From NCBI GenBank assembly GCA_017516485.1, contig JAFXCH010000013.1, forward strand, positions 1-64,000: a stretch of DNA of 64,000 nucleotides, read 5' to 3'. The DNA is from Clostridia bacterium. GTDB taxonomy: Bacteria > Bacillota > Clostridia > Oscillospirales > Acutalibacteraceae. Below the pieces are notes generated by a model. That model was not told the origin of the DNA. It was given only the letters and a program-made list of their open reading frames with translations, and made no database searches. Positions 59,679 through 64,000 of this stretch are shown in pieces. Position numbers and translations under genes: made by a program. The stretch's first letter is position 1, and each line of letters begins with the position of its first letter.

Positions 59679-61778
59679 ATGACGAAGGAAACCGCCAGAC
59701 AAAAAGCCGGACAGCTTGTTGCAAAAATGACAGTTGAAGAAAAGATTTCACAGCTTCTCTATAATGCACCTGCAATAGAAAGATTAGGTGTAGAAGAATA
59801 TAACTGGTGGAACGAAAGCTCTCACGGCATTCACGGCGCAGGCACAACCACTGTTTTCCCTCACGCAATAGCAATGGCTTCAACCTTTGACCCCGAGCTT
59901 GTGGGCAAGGTTGCCGATGCTATTTCGACAGAAGGCAGAGCAAAATATAACAAGCATGTAAAATACGGCGATCATGATATTTTCAAGGGTATCACCTTCT
60001 GGGCACCCAACATCAACATTTTCCGTGATCCCCGTTGGGGAAGAGGGCAGGAAACCTTCGGTGAAGATCCCTTTCTTACCTCTGAACTGGCAATTTCCTA
60101 TATCAACGGAATTCAGGGTAACGGCGAATTTCTGAAAGCAGCAGCCTGTTCAAAGCATTTTGCCGTTCATTCAGGCCCCGAAAAAACAAGACACGGATTT
60201 AATGCCGTTGTCGATATGCACGATATGTGGGAAACATATCTTCCTGCGTTTGAAAAAACCGTTAAAGCAGGTGTTGCCGGTGTTATGGGTGCGTATAACC
60301 GCTTGAACGGTGAGCCCTGTTGCTCTCATTCATATCTGATTTCACAGATTCTCCGCAAGCAATGGAATTTTGACGGTTACGTTGTATCCGACTGCGGGGC
60401 ACTAAAGGATATCTATAAATTCCACAAATTTGTTGAAACAAAGGCAGAAGCAGCCGCAGCCGCGCTTAAAAGCACCTGTGACCTCAACTGTGGTGAAACA
60501 TACGATGCACTTGTTGATGCGTATGAGCAGGATTTAATCAGCGAAGAAGATATAACTGCGGCGGCTGAAAACCTTTTCACAATCCGCTATCTTCTTGGTG
60601 AATTCGAAGAGGTGAGACCGTATTCGGATATCGGATTTGATAAGCTTGACAGTAAGGAGCACAAGGCTCTTAACCTGAAAACTGCAGAGCAATGCATCGT
60701 TCTTCTTGAAAACAAGGATAATTTCCTTCCGCTCGATAAGAATACCGACAAAAAGATTGCTGTTGTAGGTCCCAACTCACTTTCCGTTACCGCATTGGAA
60801 GGTAACTACAATGGTTATGCATCCGAATATGTGACGGTTGCTGACGGTATCAGAAGAGTTTTTAAGAATGCTGCAATCAGCGTTGAAAAAGGCTGCAACT
60901 ACTGTGATGAAAGCCTTAACCACTGGAGTGGCTTCCGGAATATGATAAGCGACGGCATCGCAACAGCAGCCGAAGCGGATATAACAATTCTTGCATTGGG
61001 GCTTGACCAATCAATTGAGGGTGAAGATACGGGCTATGACAACGACTACACCGTATGCGGAGATAAGAGAACTCTTTATCTTCCCGAAACTCAGCAGAAG
61101 CTTGCGGAAGCAGTCTGCGATGTTTGTGATAACGTTATTGTCGTTCTTCTCTGCGGAAGCTCAATCGATGTCGGTGAAAAGGTAAGGACCCATGCAAAGG
61201 CTGTTATTCACGCATGGTATCCCGGCTCAATGGGCGGCCTTGCTCTTGCAAACATTCTTGCAGGCGATGTAAATCCCTCAGCAAAGCTTCCCGTCACAAT
61301 CTATAAAGGCGACCACAATATTCCCGATTTTGAAGATTACAGTATGAAGGGCAGAACCTACAGATACATTGACGGCGAGGCTCTCTATCCCTTTGGCTTC
61401 GGTCTCTCATACACAAAATATAAGTATGGCAACGCGAAGATTGTTTCGGCAGACTCTGACAAGATTACCGTAAGTGCAGAGGTTGAAAACACAGGCTGTA
61501 TCGCAGGCAAGGAAATCATTCAGGTTTATGCTTCATATACCGACAGCCGTGTCCCGACTCCTCACAGTCAGCTTTGCTCAATTAAATCCGTTTCTCTTGA
61601 AGCGAAAGAAAAGAAGGAAGTTACTCTCGACATTGACCGCTATTGGGTCAAGGCAGTTACAACGGAAGGCGAAAGGGTTGAACCTGACGGAAATATTACT
61701 CTCCGGATCGGAGGACATCAGCCTGACAGCACAAGTGACAAGCTTCTCGGATATTCATGCCTTGAAATTGAACTTTAA
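59679..61778 (+). CDS. GH3 glycoside hydrolase (beta-glucosidase/xylosidase type)
   Basis: A 699-residue GH3 enzyme. NWWNESSHGIHGAG, WAPNINIFRDPRWGRGQETF, SKHFAVHSGPEKTRHGFNA and nucleophile Asp238 in GYVVSDCGAL define the N-terminal barrel; the alpha/beta sandwich and a C-terminal FN3-like domain follow. The pattern (with the PRWGRGQETFGEDP block) is shared by beta-glucosidases and beta-xylosidases. There is no signal peptide, so it acts inside the cell. Located between ceramidase-family and GH42 genes, it could remove glucose from glucosylceramide-like or other glycosides. TTACGGAGG-type site before the ATG. Confidence 0.92.
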   Translation: MTKETARQKAGQLVAKMTVEEKISQLLYNAPAIERLGVEEYNWWNESSHGIHGAGTTTVFPHAIAMASTFDPELVGKVADAISTEGRAKYNKHVKYGDHDIFKGITFWAPNINIFRDPRWGRGQETFGEDPFLTSELAISYINGIQGNGEFLKAAACSKHFAVHSGPEKTRHGFNAVVDMHDMWETYLPAFEKTVKAGVAGVMGAYNRLNGEPCCSHSYLISQILRKQWNFDGYVVSDCGALKDIYKFHKFVETKAEAAAAALKSTCDLNCGETYDALVDAYEQDLISEEDITAAAENLFTIRYLLGEFEEVRPYSDIGFDKLDSKEHKALNLKTAEQCIVLLENKDNFLPLDKNTDKKIAVVGPNSLSVTALEGNYNGYASEYVTVADGIRRVFKNAAISVEKGCNYCDESLNHWSGFRNMISDGIATAAEADITILALGLDQSIEGEDTGYDNDYTVCGDKRTLYLPETQQKLAEAVCDVCDNVIVVLLCGSSIDVGEKVRTHAKAVIHAWYPGSMGGLALANILAGDVNPSAKLPVTIYKGDHNIPDFEDYSMKGRTYRYIDGEALYPFGFGLSYTKYKYGNAKIVSADSDKITVSAEVENTGCIAGKEIIQVYASYTDSRVPTPHSQLCSIKSVSLEAKEKKEVTLDIDRYWVKAVTTEGERVEPDGNITLRIGGHQPDSTSDKLLGYSCLEIEL

Positions 61779-61839
61779 GATTTATTGAATGGCCCGGACA
61801 AAATACGGTTCGGGTCATTTAATCCGAAAAGGAGAAAAA

Positions 61840-63849
61840 ATGGCAAAAAAATTTTTTGATCACATAATACATGGCGGAGATTACAACCCTGACCAATGGA
61901 TAAGAACACCTGAAATATGGGACGAGGATATGCGTTTGATGAAGCTGGCGCACATCAACAGTGCCACTGTAGGCGTTTTTTCCTGGTCGGCAATTGAGCG
62001 TGAGGAAGGCGTTTACGATTTCGAATGGCTTGATACAATACTTGATAAAATGCATCAGAACGGAATGTCGGCAATACTTGCCACTCCGTCGGGTGCCCGA
62101 CCTGCCTGGCTCGCTGAAAAGTATCCTGAGGTGCTGAGAACCGATGAAAACGGGATACGCCGCAAATTCAGCGACAGACACAATCATTGTCTTACCTCCC
62201 CCGTATACAGAGAAAAAGTCCGCAGCATCAACAGAATGCTTGCGGAAAGATACAAAAACCATCCTGCCCTGAAAATGTGGCATATTTCAAATGAATACAG
62301 CGGAGAATGTCGCTGTGAGCTTTGCTGCGAGGCTTTCAGAAAATGGCTCAGAGAATATTACCACAACGATATTGATGAGCTGAATTTTAAATGGTGGAAC
62401 GCATTCTGGTCGCATTCCTTTAACGATTTTGACCAGATTAATCCTCCCGAAAAAAACGGAGAAGACAGCGCGTCGGCTCTTAATCTTGCATGGCAACGTT
62501 TTATAACCGACAGCCACATTTCTTTTTTTAAAAATGAGATTGCACCTTTGCGTGAAATTACACCTGATATACCTGTTACCACTAACTTTATGAGAAGGTA
62601 CAACGGTATTGATTACCAGAAGTTTGCCGAACATGTTGACCTTGTTTCGTGGGATAATTATCCTGCCTGGGATAAAGGAAGAAATTTTGACGAAGCTGTA
62701 GAAGCAGCGTTTTTACACGATTTTTTCAGGTCATTAAAAAACGGTCAGCCGTTTTTCCTTATGGAAAGTACACCGTCGCTGGTAAACTGGCAGGATGTCA
62801 ACAAGCTGCCTAAATCGGGAATAAATGAGCTGGCATCGATACAAGCGGTTGCACATGGTGCAGACAGCATACAATACTTCCAATGGAGAAAGAGCAGAGG
62901 CGGCGATGAGAAATTCCAAGGTGCTGTTGTAGACCATTGCGGACACGAAAATACAAGAGTTTTCAGAAATGTTACGAAGATAGGCAAAACACTCGAAGGA
63001 CTAAGCAGTGTTGTCGGCTCGGAAGCCGAAAGCAAGGTTGCTTTAATATATGATTGGGAGAACGGTTGGGCAGTCAATGTTTTCCGGGGCTATAACAACA
63101 TCCGCAGAGATTATGTGAAGGAATGCAAAAAATGGTATGCTCCGTTTTATAAGAGAGGCATCAGCGTTGACGTCATTTCGATGCAGGATGATTTTTCAAA
63201 ATATGATACTGTTATTGCACCGTTTCTCTATATGATGAAGGACGGCACGGAAGAACGGATAGAAGAGTTTGTCGAAAAAGGCGGATGCTTTGTTGGTACG
63301 TATCTTACGGGCATTGTCGATTCGGATGACCTTTGCAAGCTCGGAGGCTATCCCGCAGGTAAGCTGAAAGAGGTTTTCGGAATATGGTGTGAGGAAACGG
63401 ATTCTCTGCCTGAGGACCTGCCCGGTAAAGCTGAGTTTAACGGCAAAACTTATGAAGTGAATCACGTCTGCGACATCATCCATTCGAACGGCGCAAAAAT
63501 TCTGGGTGAATATAAAACCGATTTCTACAGCGGAATGCCTTGCGTCACTGAAAATGTATACGGAAAAGGCAAGGCTTATTATGCCGCTTTCAGAAATGAC
63601 AACGATTTTGTCGACGATTTCTGTGAGATGCTTATTTGCGATAACTCCATTATGCCCGATGCAAATATTGTTCACGGTGACGGCGTGGTTTTGAGAAAAC
63701 GCGGCAATAACATATTTGTTATGAATTTTGCTGATGACGAAAGAGAAATTGTTGTTGATAAGAAATACTTAAATGTAATAACGGGCGAAACCGTTTGCGG
63801 CAAAATAACCTTGCCTGTTTGCGGTTATCTTGTTATTAAACCATGCTGA
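61840..63849 (+). CDS. GH42 beta-galactosidase
   Basis: A 669-residue GH42 enzyme. GGDYNPDQW at the N-terminus, SATVGVFSWSAIE, acid/base Glu152 in HISNEYSGECRC and nucleophile Glu309 in FLMESTPSLVNW mark the catalytic barrel; zinc-site cysteines lie in ECRCELCC; a trimerisation domain (RRDYVKECKKWY...) and a C-terminal beta domain follow. It hydrolyses terminal beta-galactosides intracellularly; there is no signal peptide. ATG 61840 is chosen because AAAAGGAG precedes it, not the upstream ATG at 61789. Last gene of the 56403-63849 operon. Confidence 0.94.
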   Translation: MAKKFFDHIIHGGDYNPDQWIRTPEIWDEDMRLMKLAHINSATVGVFSWSAIEREEGVYDFEWLDTILDKMHQNGMSAILATPSGARPAWLAEKYPEVLRTDENGIRRKFSDRHNHCLTSPVYREKVRSINRMLAERYKNHPALKMWHISNEYSGECRCELCCEAFRKWLREYYHNDIDELNFKWWNAFWSHSFNDFDQINPPEKNGEDSASALNLAWQRFITDSHISFFKNEIAPLREITPDIPVTTNFMRRYNGIDYQKFAEHVDLVSWDNYPAWDKGRNFDEAVEAAFLHDFFRSLKNGQPFFLMESTPSLVNWQDVNKLPKSGINELASIQAVAHGADSIQYFQWRKSRGGDEKFQGAVVDHCGHENTRVFRNVTKIGKTLEGLSSVVGSEAESKVALIYDWENGWAVNVFRGYNNIRRDYVKECKKWYAPFYKRGISVDVISMQDDFSKYDTVIAPFLYMMKDGTEERIEEFVEKGGCFVGTYLTGIVDSDDLCKLGGYPAGKLKEVFGIWCEETDSLPEDLPGKAEFNGKTYEVNHVCDIIHSNGAKILGEYKTDFYSGMPCVTENVYGKGKAYYAAFRNDNDFVDDFCEMLICDNSIMPDANIVHGDGVVLRKRGNNIFVMNFADDEREIVVDKKYLNVITGETVCGKITLPVCGYLVIKPC

Positions 63850-63857
63850 AAAAATAA

Positions 63858-63898
63858 CAAACCGTCTCATTGGTACTCTGTACCTGTGAGGCGGTTTG
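63858..63898. terminator. Terminator after GH42
   Basis: CAAACCG...CTCA...GGTAC (63858-63876) pairs with GTACC...TGAG...CGGTTTG (63880-63898), with small mismatches; weak T tails. It lies between convergent genes. Confidence 0.65.
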
Positions 63899-63925
63899 CT
63901 GTAATTTATGTGTTATGTAATACTA

Positions 63926-64000
63926 TCATTTCATACTTCTGTTTAATACTTTTGTTTTTTCAAAAAGCATAACAACTACAGGTATAATAATTATCTGAAT
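63926..64000 (-). CDS. C-terminal end of a probable membrane protein (cut by window edge)
   Basis: On the minus strand one frame stays open from the right edge to TGA 63926-63928, encoding 24 residues: a hydrophobic stretch (QIIIIPVVVML) then a short basic tail. This looks like the last transmembrane helix and tail of a permease. The convergent terminator on its right-hand side supports a gene ending here. Too short for a family call. Confidence 0.4.
   Translation of the reverse strand: MQIIIIPVVVMLFEKTKVLNRSMK

Overview
The window reads as ordinary chromosome of a low-GC Gram-positive gut anaerobe, most likely a clostridial Oscillospirales/Ruminococcaceae-type bacterium. The evidence is the paired GlgC/GlgD subunits found in Firmicutes, strong AGGAGG-type ribosome binding sites, sigma-A promoters close to TTGACA-17-TATAAT, an AbrB-type regulator, a YlmH-like S4 protein, two clostridial acyl-CoA ligases and many glycan-degrading enzymes. 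I see no rRNA, tRNA, transposase, integrase, phage module or CRISPR array. Coding density is high and most gene groups are short operons separated by clear hairpin terminators.

Layout. 1-3007: end of a surface-polysaccharide cluster (CapF-like reductase cut by the left edge, a nucleotidyltransferase, LicD). 3022-10060: secreted subtilase preceded by a stray signal-peptide ORF, an orphan PqqD-like protein coupled to a UDP-glucuronate 4-epimerase-like gene, an EEP-family hydrolase, a GH36 alpha-galactosidase and a lipoprotein. 10235-19433: acyl-CoA ligase, then the glycogen cluster glgB, a GT4 glycosyltransferase, glgC, glgD, glgA. A highly structured, unassigned element lies just before glgC. 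19496-24845: XRE regulator, phosphoglycerate-mutase-like protein that has lost its catalytic histidine, GPH transporter with a long cytosolic tail, metallophosphoesterase. 24911-25168: an unusual array of small hairpins joined by ATATCG. 25162-30427 (minus strand): asnA-argF-comF behind a promoter with an immediate intrinsic terminator, and an acyl-CoA ligase coupled to a HAD phosphatase. 30683-37028: membrane-bound XRE regulator, ileS and valS. 37287-42844 (minus strand): a complete D-allose-type operon (alsA, alsC, alsE, alsK, alsB, rpiB). 42959-47444: cytidylate-kinase-like protein, AbrB-type regulator, YlmH-like S4 protein, and a large zinc ribbon-TIR-TPR-transmembrane-RCC1 propeller protein.

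47917-63849 is a catabolic island: DUF1349 protein, GH78-like enzyme, unknown polytopic membrane protein, two sialidase-fold (Asp-box) proteins, a KdsB-like CMP-sugar synthetase with an unrecognised enzyme and a GNAT, then two neutral-ceramidase-family hydrolases, a GH3 and a GH42. Sialidase-like, beta-galactosidase, beta-glucosidase and ceramidase functions side by side would match stepwise dismantling of glycosphingolipids. This is inference, because most of these enzymes lack signal peptides and the sialidase-fold proteins are not classical GH33 enzymes.

The most promising items for novelty are the TIR/7-blade propeller protein, the nested RNA-like structure before glgC, the ATATCG hairpin array, the ceramidase/glycosidase island and the promoter-proximal terminator before asnA.
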